Positions 34,647 through 44,566 of a DNA stretch of 64,000 bases are shown piece after piece. The translations under genes and the position numbers were made by a program. The stretch lies in assembly GCA_964654695.1 (NCBI GenBank), contig CAZZKJ010000002.1:62001-126000 (forward strand). Direction: 5' to 3'. Below the pieces are notes generated by a model, which ran no database searches, had not been told where the DNA came from, and was given only the letters and a program-made list of their open reading frames with translations. The DNA comes from CAZZKJ01 sp964654695. Its GTDB lineage: Bacteria; Krumholzibacteriota; Krumholzibacteriia; WVZY01. How positions within the stretch are numbered: position 1 is the stretch's first letter; each line of letters begins with the position of its first letter.

Positions 34647-35525
34647 TCATTTCGCCGGCGCAACTTTTATATCCAGATGCATTTTGTTCACAAGGACGCT
34701 CGGAACTTTCCCGGCTTTTTGATTGTCGTCTTCTGCGACGGCGCGCTTATCGAACGTGGTTATCGTGTTTACGGTTATATCGACTTTTATGGATTTGCAA
34801 ATCTGGTCCCTCAAGGAATAGACAATCGTACCGTCCGAGCCTGCGCTGCTCAACCTCTGTCCACCGTCGATTTTTTCGGTAATTTTCGACGTCATATGCG
34901 TGGCCAGAGTAATGTTATCTCCATCTATTCCGGCCACCTTGTACTTGATTTTGGCAGAATTCCCTTCAGCCTGACCGGCCAAACCGGCGTTCTGATTAAA
35001 ATCTTCAAACACATCTCCCGGTTTTACATCCCTTTCCGGAAGATCCGGAATCAGGTAGAGCAGATCCATCAGATTAACCCCTCTGGCCTGGTAGGGAGCA
35101 AGTCCGGACATGTCGCTGACGATCTCGATATCGCCCGTATCGTTCAATGCTCCGTCGTATTCGCGCTCCTCAAGATTTGTCCGCGGCATGGACATCGGCA
35201 CCGTCTGCCCGCCGCTGGTGACCGTCATATCCATATCATGAAACCGGACTTTCAAAGGTATATTTCGTTCATCCGACAGGGTATATGTTTTGAGATCGAT
35301 AATGATTCTCAATTTCTGCTCCAATTTACGGTAGGGCCCGATCTTATCATCCGCCTGCGCGCCGGTTGCAGGGGCGGAAGTCGTCATCTCTCCTGTCTGG
35401 GAAATAGTAATCTTGTATTTCCTGTCGGGCTGGAATTTGAATTTTGCGAAACGCGCCCCGCTTACACCACCGGCCCCTGATCCAATCAACAAAAAAATAA
35501 CCGCGGCCGCCGTAGCTAATCGCAT
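34647..35525 (-). CDS. Exported protein of unknown function (DUF6263-like)
   Basis: A 292-residue secreted protein: signal peptide 1-23 (VSGA end), then a beta-rich body beginning FKFQPDRKYKITISQTGEMT, with internal segments LNDTGDIEIVSDMSG and LPERDVKPGDVFEDF. The pattern is like proteins annotated as DUF6263, whose role is unknown. The start is supported by AAGGAGG just upstream. It is transcribed the same way as ligA, which lies upstream, with a 30-base gap. Confidence 0.65.
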   Translation of the reverse strand: MRLATAAAVIFLLIGSGAGGVSGARFAKFKFQPDRKYKITISQTGEMTTSAPATGAQADDKIGPYRKLEQKLRIIIDLKTYTLSDERNIPLKVRFHDMDMTVTSGGQTVPMSMPRTNLEEREYDGALNDTGDIEIVSDMSGLAPYQARGVNLMDLLYLIPDLPERDVKPGDVFEDFNQNAGLAGQAEGNSAKIKYKVAGIDGDNITLATHMTSKITEKIDGGQRLSSAGSDGTIVYSLRDQICKSIKVDITVNTITTFDKRAVAEDDNQKAGKVPSVLVNKMHLDIKVAPAK

Positions 35526-35555
35526 GAATTCCTCCTTGATAGTGCCGGCATGCCC

Positions 35556-37607
35556 TCAGCGAACCTTGCCGATCAATTCAACAAACTCATCCTCATCAAT
35601 AATTTTTATCCCCAGTTTCCGGGCTTTTTCGAGCTTGGATCCCGCGTTCCGACCGGCGACTACGTACGTAGCGCCGGAAGAAACGTGCGAAAGAGTTTTG
35701 GCGCCCAGTTTCTTAACTGCGCTCTCGGCTTCTTTTCGCGAGAACCCGGACAGCATTCCCGTAAAAATGAATTTTTGACCGGCAAGATCCGAGGTCTTTC
35801 CGCCATAAGCGGAACCAGAAATCTCTATGCCCGCCTCCAGCAGCCTCCGGATCAGCTCTTGATTGCGTTCATCAGCGAAAAATCCGGTGATTTCTTCGGC
35901 AATTATATCTCCGATTCCAAAAACCTGGGACAGCTCTTCTTGCGCAGCCGACATCAACTTTTCCAATGACAGGTATTCCCCGGCGAGAATCTCCGCGGCC
36001 GTTGTTCCGACATTGCGGATACCAAGAGCATAAATGAACCTGGACAACGTCACTTTTTTCGAAGTGGTTATTGCTTCAACCAGGTTCTCAGCGGATTTTT
36101 TAGCCATACGTTCTAAAGATTCCACATCACCGGTATTGAGTCGATAGAGCCCGGAGCAATCTATTACCAGACCGCTATCCACGAGCTGTGAGACTAGTTT
36201 CTCTCCCAGGCCTTCTATATCCAGCGCTTCCCTGGATGCGAAATGCCTTATCCTCTCTTTGACTTGAGCCGAACATGCGTAATTTGGGCACCTGGTTACG
36301 ATCTCGCTTCCGGTTCGCAAAACTCCGGTTCCACATGCCGGACATTTCGAAGGCATTTCGAAAGGCTTCTCTTTGCCGGTGCGGGCATCGGTTATTACGG
36401 ATACAACTTCGGGTATCACGTCTCCGGCCCTTCTTACGAAAACAGCGTCGCCGATTTTTATACCCTTTTTCCTTATCTCATCTTCATTATGCAGTGTTGC
36501 GCTGGATACCATTACCCCGCCGACGCAGACGGGTTCCAATCTTGCCACGGGCGTTAATACGCCCGTTCTGCCTACCTGCACGAGGATATCGAGAACTTTC
36601 GTGCGTTCTTCCTGCGGTGGAAACTTCCATGCGACCGCCCACCGGGGCGACCTCGCGCGGTAACCTGCAGCTTCCTGCATTCCAAAAGCATCGAGCTTTA
36701 CGACAAACCCGTCTATTTCGTAGGGTAGTTCATTTCGGGTCGAAAATATTTTATTAAAATAAGCCGCTATTTCTTCGCTATTCCTGCATTTTTTCGACAG
36801 CCTATTTACCGGGAATCCCCATAGTTGCGCCTGCTTCAGAAATTCCCACTGGCTTTTTACTTCGAATCCCCCAATCTCACCAGGCCCATAAGCAAAAAAC
36901 TTAAGAGATCTGGAAGACGTCACCCTGGGATCGAGCTGCTTCAGGGATCCGGCGGCGAGATTTCTGGGATTGGCATAGAGTTTCTCGCCTTTATCCCGCC
37001 GCCTGCGGTTGATAAGTTCGAAATCCTCTTTATCTAAAAAAACCTCGCCGCGCACCCCCAGAAGAGAGGGATTCTGTTTTCCCAGCAGCCTCAACGGAAT
37101 CGAACGTATGGTCCTTGCATTATTTGTGATGTCTTCGCCTCTGATGCCGTCCCCCCTGGTGGAGGCCTGCTTCAGGATCCCATGCTCGTAAACAATTTCA
37201 ATGGCCACGCCGTCCATCTTTGGTTCGCAAACGAAATCTCCGGTGTTTTTGCCCCCGAGGGCCCTGATGAGGCGTTCCAGCCATTCCGTGAATTCATCCG
37301 CGTTCATTACATTTTCCAGCGACAGCATGGCTTTTTTTCTCGTCACAACTCTGAATCCCGCTTGGGGTTCTGCGCCGACTTTTTGAGTCGGCGAGTCGAG
37401 CGCCGGGGGCCTCGGCGCCGTTTTTTCCAAATCCACCAGCGCCCGAAACAGAAGATCATACTCGGCATCCGAGATCACGGGATCGTCAAGGACATAATAA
37501 CGATAATTGTGATACCGTATTTTTTCTCTCAATTTATTGATCTCTTCGCTTATATTTTTGTCGGGTTTCATGGTTTTTTCGCTGTTAACTGACAAAAACG
37601 CCGGCAT
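35556..37607 (-). CDS. ligA: NAD-dependent DNA ligase
   Basis: Essential replicative ligase that seals nicks using NAD. The domain order is intact: Ia domain (HNYRYYVLDDPVISDAEYD), adenylation domain with catalytic Lys in CEPKMDG (about 130), OB fold, four-Cys zinc finger (CPACG...CPNYACSAQ), helix-hairpin-helix repeats and a C-terminal BRCT domain (LAGQKFIFTGMLSGFSRKEA). Length of about 683 is normal. The start is placed at ATG 37607 because GAGG lies just upstream; ATG 37571 is an alternative and 37631 is less likely. Confidence 0.97.
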   Translation of the reverse strand: MPAFLSVNSEKTMKPDKNISEEINKLREKIRYHNYRYYVLDDPVISDAEYDLLFRALVDLEKTAPRPPALDSPTQKVGAEPQAGFRVVTRKKAMLSLENVMNADEFTEWLERLIRALGGKNTGDFVCEPKMDGVAIEIVYEHGILKQASTRGDGIRGEDITNNARTIRSIPLRLLGKQNPSLLGVRGEVFLDKEDFELINRRRRDKGEKLYANPRNLAAGSLKQLDPRVTSSRSLKFFAYGPGEIGGFEVKSQWEFLKQAQLWGFPVNRLSKKCRNSEEIAAYFNKIFSTRNELPYEIDGFVVKLDAFGMQEAAGYRARSPRWAVAWKFPPQEERTKVLDILVQVGRTGVLTPVARLEPVCVGGVMVSSATLHNEDEIRKKGIKIGDAVFVRRAGDVIPEVVSVITDARTGKEKPFEMPSKCPACGTGVLRTGSEIVTRCPNYACSAQVKERIRHFASREALDIEGLGEKLVSQLVDSGLVIDCSGLYRLNTGDVESLERMAKKSAENLVEAITTSKKVTLSRFIYALGIRNVGTTAAEILAGEYLSLEKLMSAAQEELSQVFGIGDIIAEEITGFFADERNQELIRRLLEAGIEISGSAYGGKTSDLAGQKFIFTGMLSGFSRKEAESAVKKLGAKTLSHVSSGATYVVAGRNAGSKLEKARKLGIKIIDEDEFVELIGKVR

Positions 37608-37692
37608 CTCTACCTCACCAGGAGGTCCCATCCGACCGGATCATTTTAGCAAAAATCAAGCGGTTTTGGTAGATGCACCAGTCATAATCATA

Positions 37693-37721
37693 TTCACTTT
37701 TCTCGAATTTTGCTATATAGT
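37693..37721 (+). promoter_or_regulatory. Candidate promoter for the M49 peptidase
   Basis: TTCACT, 17-base spacer, TATAGT (5 of 6), about 45 bases before the ATG at 37765, in the divergent region with ligA. Confidence 0.4.
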
Positions 37722-37764
37722 CTGTCGACGAGCTATATCCAACTAATCAGGAGGTCCTGCGAAT

Positions 37765-39831
37765 ATGTTCTCAACGGTGAAAGAAAGGCCGCTTTTTTTA
37801 TTTACTATTCTGGCGCTTATGATAACAGCCATCCTTATAGGGAGTACATGCACGATGAAAAAAGAAAAAACCATGGTCGGCGAACTCGAAAAACTTGGAC
37901 CCGGTGGAAGGGATGCCATTGTCCTGGGAGTCGATGCATCCGGGTTTGAGGACCTTCCGCTGAACAAGAAAATATTAGCATATTACCTCTACAGGGCTGC
38001 GATAGCCGGTGATAACATAATGTACCAGCAGAATCACCGCGACGCTCTGGAAATCAAAGAGCTGATGGAAGAGATATACACGCACTCCAAGGATATGAAC
38101 GAAGATCTGAAGGAGGAAGTTCACGATTACTTGAAATACGTATGGATCCACCACGGCCAATATCACCATTACAACCACGTCAAATTCGTTCCCAACAAGC
38201 TTACTGCAGAAGGTCTTCTGGAAGCCGCCCAACTGGCCGCGAAGAACGGAGCGGCGATAACGAAGATGCCCGGCGAAAGCCTGCAGGATAAACTCAACAG
38301 GCTTGAGCGATCGATCTTCGATCAAGCCTTCGAACCGCTTCAGACCAACCAGTCGGAATCAGAAGATATAATCGCATCAAGCGCCAACAACATGTATGCT
38401 CCCGGGGTTACCGGGGATGATATCGCTTCGCTTATCGATTACTGGCGCAATAAGCTCAATGTACGTTTCGCCAAGGTCGGCGGCGTGATTTCTCCTCAGG
38501 TGTATAAAATCGGCGGAGTGTATTCAGAGGAACTTGAAACTATAAGTCATTTTCTGAAGTTGGCCCTGCCATACTCGGAAAACGCCGAACAAAAAGCGTC
38601 GATAAAGTCGCTTCTTGATTTCTATTCGACCGGCGATGAAGCCCTTTTCCGCGAATACAGCATTCATTGGCTAAAATCGAGCACGGATATAGATTATCTC
38701 AACGGATTTATTGAGCAGTACATCGACCCCCGGGGAATAATCGGCAATTTCGAAGCAAACGTGAGCTTCGCAGCGGACTCAGGACCCGTCGACCGTCTCG
38801 CTCAGAATGCGCTGTATTTTGAACGGAAAATGCCGTGGCCCGATCGCTACAAAAGACAAAAAATCAACAAACCGGTAGCAAAAATAGTCAACGTGCTCGT
38901 TGAGACCGGCGATGCCGGACCGGTATCGCCGGCTGCTTACAACCTGCCGAACTACAACGACATCAGAAGGGATTTCGGCAGTAAGAACATTATACTTCTC
39001 AACATAGAACAATCCCGGTCCAGAGAACTCATGGAGAAGGAAGTCAATGAATTCTATCTTCCTGAATACCGAAAGATAATCATGAAATACGGGCTGACAG
39101 CCGTGCGCCCCTGGGAAGTATACATGCACGAAGTCATTGGTCACGGTGCCGGCCAGCCGGACCCCGATCTCGGCGGAGATCCCCGCAACATGCTGGGAAG
39201 GGTCTATTCCTCCCTTGAAGAATGCCGTTCCGATCTCGTGGCCCTGTACCATATCTCCGACCCCAAACTTCCGGAAATCGGCGCCTTTGACAGAGGGGAT
39301 CAAAAAGAGATCGTCAAGGCCATGTATATAAGCTACCTGCAGGGTTGGATGTCGCGCTATGATCGAATAGAAGGCGATGAAGTGAGAGAAGCACATAACA
39401 AAGGCAGCCAATTGGTTTTAATGTACCTGGCAGAGCACGGCGGAGATCCGGCCAAGGATTTCGGGGTCGAAGTAATCGAAAAAGATTCTAATTTCTATGT
39501 CAAACTGAATGACACTTCCAAAGCGCGCTTGGGAATAGGGGAACTGCTGGGCAAGCTGCAGGTCATAAAATCAACAGGCGATGCGGCGGCGGCGGCCGAG
39601 CTATTCGACCGTTTTGGAACGAAAGTAAATTCCTCGTGGAAGTCGAACATAACCGAACGTAAAAGCCACCTCAACCTGCCCAAGCTCAAGGCTTTCGTCT
39701 TTCCCCGCCTGACCGCTGTAATCGAAGACGGGAGGATTGTTGATATCACGATAGCTCATGATGAGAATCTGACTTCTCAACATCTTCGTTTCGGACGGAT
39801 GCAAAACGTGAGTAAACTCGAAATCCAATAG
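37765..39831 (+). CDS. M49-family zinc metallopeptidase lipoprotein (dipeptidyl-peptidase III-like)
   Basis: Zinc metallopeptidase with the M49 hallmark: HEVIGH at about 455-460 (HExxGH), a second motif EECRSD at about 485-490 supplying the third zinc ligand, and a long helical N-terminal domain. The 688-residue length fits DPP III. A signal sequence with lipobox-like IGSTC (about 26-30) suggests lipoprotein anchoring, unlike cytoplasmic eukaryotic DPP III. AGGAGG precedes the ATG. Alternatively it may be an M49-like nudix-associated peptidase without dipeptidase activity. Confidence 0.85.
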   Translation: MFSTVKERPLFLFTILALMITAILIGSTCTMKKEKTMVGELEKLGPGGRDAIVLGVDASGFEDLPLNKKILAYYLYRAAIAGDNIMYQQNHRDALEIKELMEEIYTHSKDMNEDLKEEVHDYLKYVWIHHGQYHHYNHVKFVPNKLTAEGLLEAAQLAAKNGAAITKMPGESLQDKLNRLERSIFDQAFEPLQTNQSESEDIIASSANNMYAPGVTGDDIASLIDYWRNKLNVRFAKVGGVISPQVYKIGGVYSEELETISHFLKLALPYSENAEQKASIKSLLDFYSTGDEALFREYSIHWLKSSTDIDYLNGFIEQYIDPRGIIGNFEANVSFAADSGPVDRLAQNALYFERKMPWPDRYKRQKINKPVAKIVNVLVETGDAGPVSPAAYNLPNYNDIRRDFGSKNIILLNIEQSRSRELMEKEVNEFYLPEYRKIIMKYGLTAVRPWEVYMHEVIGHGAGQPDPDLGGDPRNMLGRVYSSLEECRSDLVALYHISDPKLPEIGAFDRGDQKEIVKAMYISYLQGWMSRYDRIEGDEVREAHNKGSQLVLMYLAEHGGDPAKDFGVEVIEKDSNFYVKLNDTSKARLGIGELLGKLQVIKSTGDAAAAAELFDRFGTKVNSSWKSNITERKSHLNLPKLKAFVFPRLTAVIEDGRIVDITIAHDENLTSQHLRFGRMQNVSKLEIQ

Positions 39832-39872
39832 CCGGCGAAAGCGGCGGCCGGATCTGAGGTTAAAAGGTCTTT

Positions 39873-40514
39873 ATGATTTTCCACCAGATCAATGCAGGAG
39901 GCGACAGAAATTTCGCCTATATTGTCGGCGATAGAAAAAGCGGCAAAGCGGCGATTTTCGATCCTCCTCCGAACGGCTCTCTTTATGAGGGCGTTTTGGA
40001 GGATAACGGCCTGCACCTGACGGATACGTTTATTACCCACGCACACAGCGACCATACATGGGGCATCGATGAAGCCAGGAAGCGCGGAAGCTCAGAGATT
40101 CGCGTTCACGAAAACAGTCCCCTCAGCGGCTGCCGCCGTGTGAGGGATACCGAAGAGATACAGGTGGGATCCATCAATCTCAAGATTCTGCACACGCCGG
40201 GACATACCGAAGACTCCATGTGTATCCTTGCCGGCGGCAGCCTGATAACGGGAGATACGTTGTTTGTCGGTAAAGTCGGCGGCACGGATTTCAAAAATGG
40301 CGCAAAGCAGCAGTGGAACAGCCTGCACAATAAAATCCTGACTCTTGACGACCGTATCAATATCTACCCCGGACATGATTACGGTATCCATCCTTTTTCA
40401 ACGATAGGAAACGAGAAACGAACCAATCCCTTCATCCTGTGCGGAACCTTTGAAGATTTCGTACATCTCAAAAAAAACTGGCTGCAGTATAAACGCGAAC
40501 ACGGCATCGATTAG
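39873..40514 (+). CDS. MBL-fold metallo-hydrolase (glyoxalase II-like)
   Basis: Metallo-beta-lactamase-fold hydrolase of 213 residues. Metal ligands are evident: HAHSDH (56-61), HTPGH (near 111), the bridging Asp in TGDTLFVG and the last His in YPGHDYG. Length and motif order match the hydroxyacylglutathione hydrolase / persulfide dioxygenase branch, but substrate specificity is not determined by these motifs. It follows the M49 peptidase by 41 bases in the same direction. Confidence 0.88.
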   Translation: MIFHQINAGGDRNFAYIVGDRKSGKAAIFDPPPNGSLYEGVLEDNGLHLTDTFITHAHSDHTWGIDEARKRGSSEIRVHENSPLSGCRRVRDTEEIQVGSINLKILHTPGHTEDSMCILAGGSLITGDTLFVGKVGGTDFKNGAKQQWNSLHNKILTLDDRINIYPGHDYGIHPFSTIGNEKRTNPFILCGTFEDFVHLKKNWLQYKREHGID

Positions 40515-40610
40515 ACCGGTCCTCTCTCGCGGCATGCTAATTGCAGCTGCTCTTTTCTGCCTTGAATACTATCGTATAAATAAAGAAGTTACGTTAGCAG
40601 AGCCCTATTT

Positions 40611-42251
40611 ATGGACGAAATTCTTTCATCCCATGCCGGAAAAATCCGTGCCTGCAGATCAGGCATCATCTCAAGAATAGAGACAAACAGGAGCAAAGGC
40701 TGCAGCCTGCGGGCAATCCGCGAAGAAGCAGCTGCGCTGGTAGAAGTCTTTTCAGAGTATCTCGAACTGGAACAGAGTTCCTCGCGAGAAAACGAAGATT
40801 CACTGCGAAGTATTATACCGCAAGCCGAAAATATTTACATGGATTGGCGTTCAATACTCCAGTGCTTTAATACCACCCTGCGCATGGCCTACCTTGGAAG
40901 CATCCCTTCGAGCAATCTGGCCCTAGACGGCACCCTGTCCGAACTCGAAGCTCAAATCGGAGAACCACTGTCGGATTATTATGCCCGGCTTCAATCCGCA
41001 TGGAGCAAACACCTCGAATCATATCCCTGGGATGCTTTTTTGAGCGGCGTGGCCAGGCATATCGATGCAGATGATTTTCAAAATACACTCGAAGCCCTCG
41101 AACGCGGCGACGAATTCGATACCGAAGACGCAGCAGAAAACCTGGCCGGGCCTTTCAGGCAGCTTTTCAAAAACTTCTTGAATGAAAGAAGCCCCGAAGA
41201 AAGCGACAAACTCGCTCAAAAGCTGTGGACCTGGCCCGAGATATTGATTGCCAATGATTACTGGAATGACAAGTATCATTCCAAGCTTACGGATATCCTC
41301 ATAGACAGATGTTCCTCCCATCAACCGGCGGGATTTGCCAAGGTCAAAGCTTTTTTCTCGGGGCGCTCGAACAGGCGCTTTTCGCATGAAGCGATCGTAG
41401 CATCGCTCAACAGGACCGCATCCGAAGACCGCAGCAGAATCCTGAGATGCCTGATAATGCATCCGGACCAGGGGATCCGCCGTTACGCGGTTACGAACCT
41501 CGATATTGAAAATCTTTGGAAAAGCGCAACTCCGGCTTTTATACCATGCGCTGCGTTGCTGAGCCTCTTGGAAAGGATAGCGGGTTCGGAAGAATTCGAT
41601 GACAACTTCCGCAAAATATTCTTCGACACCGTGCACAGAAGACTGCTCATGCTAACAACCCGCTCCGAAGTGCTTTATGCCAGGGGAATCGTCAGAATAT
41701 TTTCGAAGTTCAATTTCTTCATGGAAGACAATTATTTCGAAAAACTCATAAAGCTCATGGATTACATGGAAGACAAGGAAAGACATTTTGGAATAAAAGA
41801 GCCCTTCCTTGCCGTGCATATCGCCGCGATAAAAGATGCCAAGCAAAAAACCGGATCTTTGGAATCCGCGTTGATGGATTTCGGCCGAGTGCCGCCAGTG
41901 ATTCTGAGGAAGATCGCCAGGGACGGACATTTCTGGTACGAACTGGCCGGTCATCCCGTGTACAAAGTCGCGAGGGAGACGATACCGCATATCAACTCGC
42001 CTGATCGGGCGCTTCGCATCGCCACCAAAAAAAACGTCAATCAAGAAGTAATAAGGACGGTCGGCAAAAAGAAAGCCCTGTTTGCGAACCGTACGAACAG
42101 GCTCGCGGTTCTGACCAATCCCCGCACTCCTCCCACCGTATCCATGGAATATATTCCCGATCTGAGCAAAAACGACATAGAAATTCTCATGCGCACCAGC
42201 ACTATCCACCCGGAGCTTCGTAATCTTCTGCGCAAAAAATTCCCCGGTTAA
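40611..42251 (+). CDS. Large helical protein of unknown function
   Basis: A 546-residue cytoplasmic protein, almost all helical, that I do not recognise. It is acidic in the first half and basic near the end. Segments such as HPDQGIRRYAVTNLDIENLW and RTSTIHPELRNLLRKKF resemble HEAT/ARM-like or LRV-like solenoid turns. There is no signal peptide, membrane segment or catalytic motif. It probably acts as a scaffold. Its start has only a weak ribosome site, so a nearby later start is possible. Confidence 0.6.
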   Translation: MDEILSSHAGKIRACRSGIISRIETNRSKGCSLRAIREEAAALVEVFSEYLELEQSSSRENEDSLRSIIPQAENIYMDWRSILQCFNTTLRMAYLGSIPSSNLALDGTLSELEAQIGEPLSDYYARLQSAWSKHLESYPWDAFLSGVARHIDADDFQNTLEALERGDEFDTEDAAENLAGPFRQLFKNFLNERSPEESDKLAQKLWTWPEILIANDYWNDKYHSKLTDILIDRCSSHQPAGFAKVKAFFSGRSNRRFSHEAIVASLNRTASEDRSRILRCLIMHPDQGIRRYAVTNLDIENLWKSATPAFIPCAALLSLLERIAGSEEFDDNFRKIFFDTVHRRLLMLTTRSEVLYARGIVRIFSKFNFFMEDNYFEKLIKLMDYMEDKERHFGIKEPFLAVHIAAIKDAKQKTGSLESALMDFGRVPPVILRKIARDGHFWYELAGHPVYKVARETIPHINSPDRALRIATKKNVNQEVIRTVGKKKALFANRTNRLAVLTNPRTPPTVSMEYIPDLSKNDIEILMRTSTIHPELRNLLRKKFPG

Positions 42252-42372
42252 ACGCCGTCCGCATTTCCATCTTGCAAAAAACCGCCGCTTCAAGTAGGTT
42301 ATTCCTTGCCCGGCAATGGTTTTCCGCAAAGCCATTCATGCATACCTGCAGTTGGAAGGAGCCGCCGCATCT

Positions 42373-43923
42373 ATGACGTGTTCCCGCTTTATCAACAAAA
42401 GAATCCTGATTTTTTTGGGCGCGGTCCTGATATTATCGATCTCGGGCTGCGGCAGCCCCGCTTTTCCCGCACCCGACAAGGTTGATTCGGCATCTGCGGC
42501 CGGAGCCTTTCAGGAAACCGCTTCTCCTGCGGATGAAAACGCGTCCGCAGGCTCCGATGAGCATTCCGGCATTACGGCCGGCGAAGAATTCGGCAGGGAG
42601 CTTGCGCTCTGGTGGATCGTGCCTTTCGCCGGAATGCTTTTGTCAATCGCTCTTTTTCCGCTTTTCGCCCCTCATTTCTGGCATGATCATTTTCCCAGGA
42701 TTTCTGCTTTTTGGGCCGTCCTCCTGGCCGTTCCATTCATTATCGCCTACAGGGCGGAAGCCGCCCTGCATATCTTTGAAATCTATCTATTGGATTATAT
42801 TCCATTCATAATACTTCTATGGGCGCTGTTTACGGTATCCGGCGGAATATATATAAAAGGCACCTTCCGGGGTTCGCCTCGTCTTAATTTTATTTTTCTA
42901 TTAATAGGGACTTTTCTTGCATCCTGGATCGGCACGACGGGCGCGTCGATGCTGCTGATCCGGCCGACCCTAAGGGCGAATGCATGGAGGAAGCGCAAGG
43001 TGCATATTATTGTTTTCTTCATTTTTCTGGTCAGCAATATCGGCGGCTCGCTGACCCCCCTGGGCGATCCGCCTCTCTTTTTGGGCTTTCTGCACGGAGT
43101 TCCATTTTTCTGGACTTTTCATTTACTGCCCGAAATGGGATTCCTGGCGGCCGCATTGCTGGCTCTGTTCTTTCTGGTTGATAATTATTACTACCGGAGA
43201 GAGGAAGCCGAAGACAAGACTTTCAAAAAACAACCTCTGCAAATAGATGGACTTCATAACATAGTATTTCTTTTGGGAATAATTTTTGCGGTTCTGCTCA
43301 GCGGGCTCTGGCATCCCGGGGATGTCGTTCTTCTGGGCGTTCACTTGCCAATAGAGAGCCTGGTAAGGGATTCAATAATGATCCTGATGGGGATTTTCTC
43401 CCTCGCCTCCACCAGTTCGGTTATACATAAGGAAAACGAATTTACATGGTTCCCTATCAAGGAAGTCGCATACTTATTCGCGGGCATATTCATGACGATC
43501 GTTCCCGCCCTGGCGATTCTGAGGGCCGGCGAAAACGGAGCTCTGGCACCGCTAATAATATCGATGAAGGACCCGGCCCACTATTTCTGGGTTACCGGGG
43601 TGCTTTCGAGCTTTCTGGACAACGCCCCGACTTATCTAACTTTTTTCAACACGGCCCTGGGCAAATTCTTCAGTACCGTCCCCGCGAATGAATCCGTTCA
43701 TATGCTCATTGCCCAGCAAAACCAATTTCTAAAGGCCATCTCCTGCGGAGCGGTGTTCATGGGAGCAAATACTTATATAGGCAATGCTCCCAATTTTATG
43801 GTCAAAAGCATAGCAGAGGAGGCGGGGCTTCGAATGCCGAGTTTCTTCGGTTATATTTTCAAGTATTCGCTTATAATTTTGATGCCGTTATTCGTTCTTA
43901 TAACGCTTGTCTTCTTCAGGTAA
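42373..43923 (+). CDS. NhaD/CitMHS-type sodium:proton antiporter with N-terminal lipobox
   Basis: Ion transporter with about 11-12 membrane helices of the ArsB/NhaD superfamily. Typical motifs are NIGGSLTPLGDPPLFLGFL and SFLDNAPTYLTFFN, plus MGANTYIGNAPN near the end. Unusually, the helices are preceded by about 75 residues made of a lipoprotein-like signal (LSISGC, Cys near 25) and a low-complexity Ala/Ser/Glu linker. The start at 42373 follows GGAAGGAG by 11 bases; a start at 42316 is possible. The lipid-anchor reading is inference. Confidence 0.82.
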   Translation: MTCSRFINKRILIFLGAVLILSISGCGSPAFPAPDKVDSASAAGAFQETASPADENASAGSDEHSGITAGEEFGRELALWWIVPFAGMLLSIALFPLFAPHFWHDHFPRISAFWAVLLAVPFIIAYRAEAALHIFEIYLLDYIPFIILLWALFTVSGGIYIKGTFRGSPRLNFIFLLIGTFLASWIGTTGASMLLIRPTLRANAWRKRKVHIIVFFIFLVSNIGGSLTPLGDPPLFLGFLHGVPFFWTFHLLPEMGFLAAALLALFFLVDNYYYRREEAEDKTFKKQPLQIDGLHNIVFLLGIIFAVLLSGLWHPGDVVLLGVHLPIESLVRDSIMILMGIFSLASTSSVIHKENEFTWFPIKEVAYLFAGIFMTIVPALAILRAGENGALAPLIISMKDPAHYFWVTGVLSSFLDNAPTYLTFFNTALGKFFSTVPANESVHMLIAQQNQFLKAISCGAVFMGANTYIGNAPNFMVKSIAEEAGLRMPSFFGYIFKYSLIILMPLFVLITLVFFR

Positions 43924-43937
43924 CAGGGGAGGTCATC

Positions 43938-44495
43938 ATGGCCGCCAGATATTATGAATTGGTTTTGGATGCGGATGAAAAAGTGGCAAAAGCATTCATA
44001 AAAGGTTTTATTTCCGGCAGGAAAATAAAAAGCGGGGTGTTTTTCAGCAGCGAACATAATGTTTCTTTGGGCCATCTAAGCGACCTGATCCATCATCACG
44101 GAACCAAGCAGTTGCTTTGCAGGGCGTCACTGCGGGCCGCAATCGTTTCGGCGGTCAAGCAGGCGCCCAAGGAACTCAACATGACATTATCCGCCGAGCG
44201 CGTTCTCGCCGGAGCGTCTTTTGAATTCAAATGCGATACCTTCAGCAAAAAGATCGCAGCGGGCCTGAAGCGTTTGTTTCGCACTCTTCCCCGGGGATTG
44301 AGTCTATCCGAGTTCGAACCCGAGGAAAATTTCTCCCCCGACGCTAAAGGAGTCGAGGGGTATGCGCCGCTGCACGAATATCAGTACCGCGGAAGAGGCC
44401 GGGTTTCTGGCGATATCGACAAAGTTATTCCCTTCCACGGCAAACTGAGCGATCATGAATTCGTGGATGTGGACGATATTCACCTGGCGTTTTGA
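43938..44495 (+). CDS. Conserved-looking protein of unknown function
   Basis: A 185-residue soluble protein with no recognised domain. An alpha/beta first half (RYYELVLDADEKVAKAFIKG) is followed by a segment that may bind nucleotide or nucleic acid (HHHGTKQLLCRASLRAAIVS), then an acidic C-terminus. GGGGAGGT precedes the ATG. It lies 14 bases after the antiporter stop, so co-transcription with it is likely; no function should be read from that. Confidence 0.6.
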   Translation: MAARYYELVLDADEKVAKAFIKGFISGRKIKSGVFFSSEHNVSLGHLSDLIHHHGTKQLLCRASLRAAIVSAVKQAPKELNMTLSAERVLAGASFEFKCDTFSKKIAAGLKRLFRTLPRGLSLSEFEPEENFSPDAKGVEGYAPLHEYQYRGRGRVSGDIDKVIPFHGKLSDHEFVDVDDIHLAF

Positions 44496-44566
44496 TGCGA
44501 TTCTATCCCCGGCCGGGAATAATAAATGCTTTAATCGATTAATTAGTGTAAAATGCTGCAAGACTG

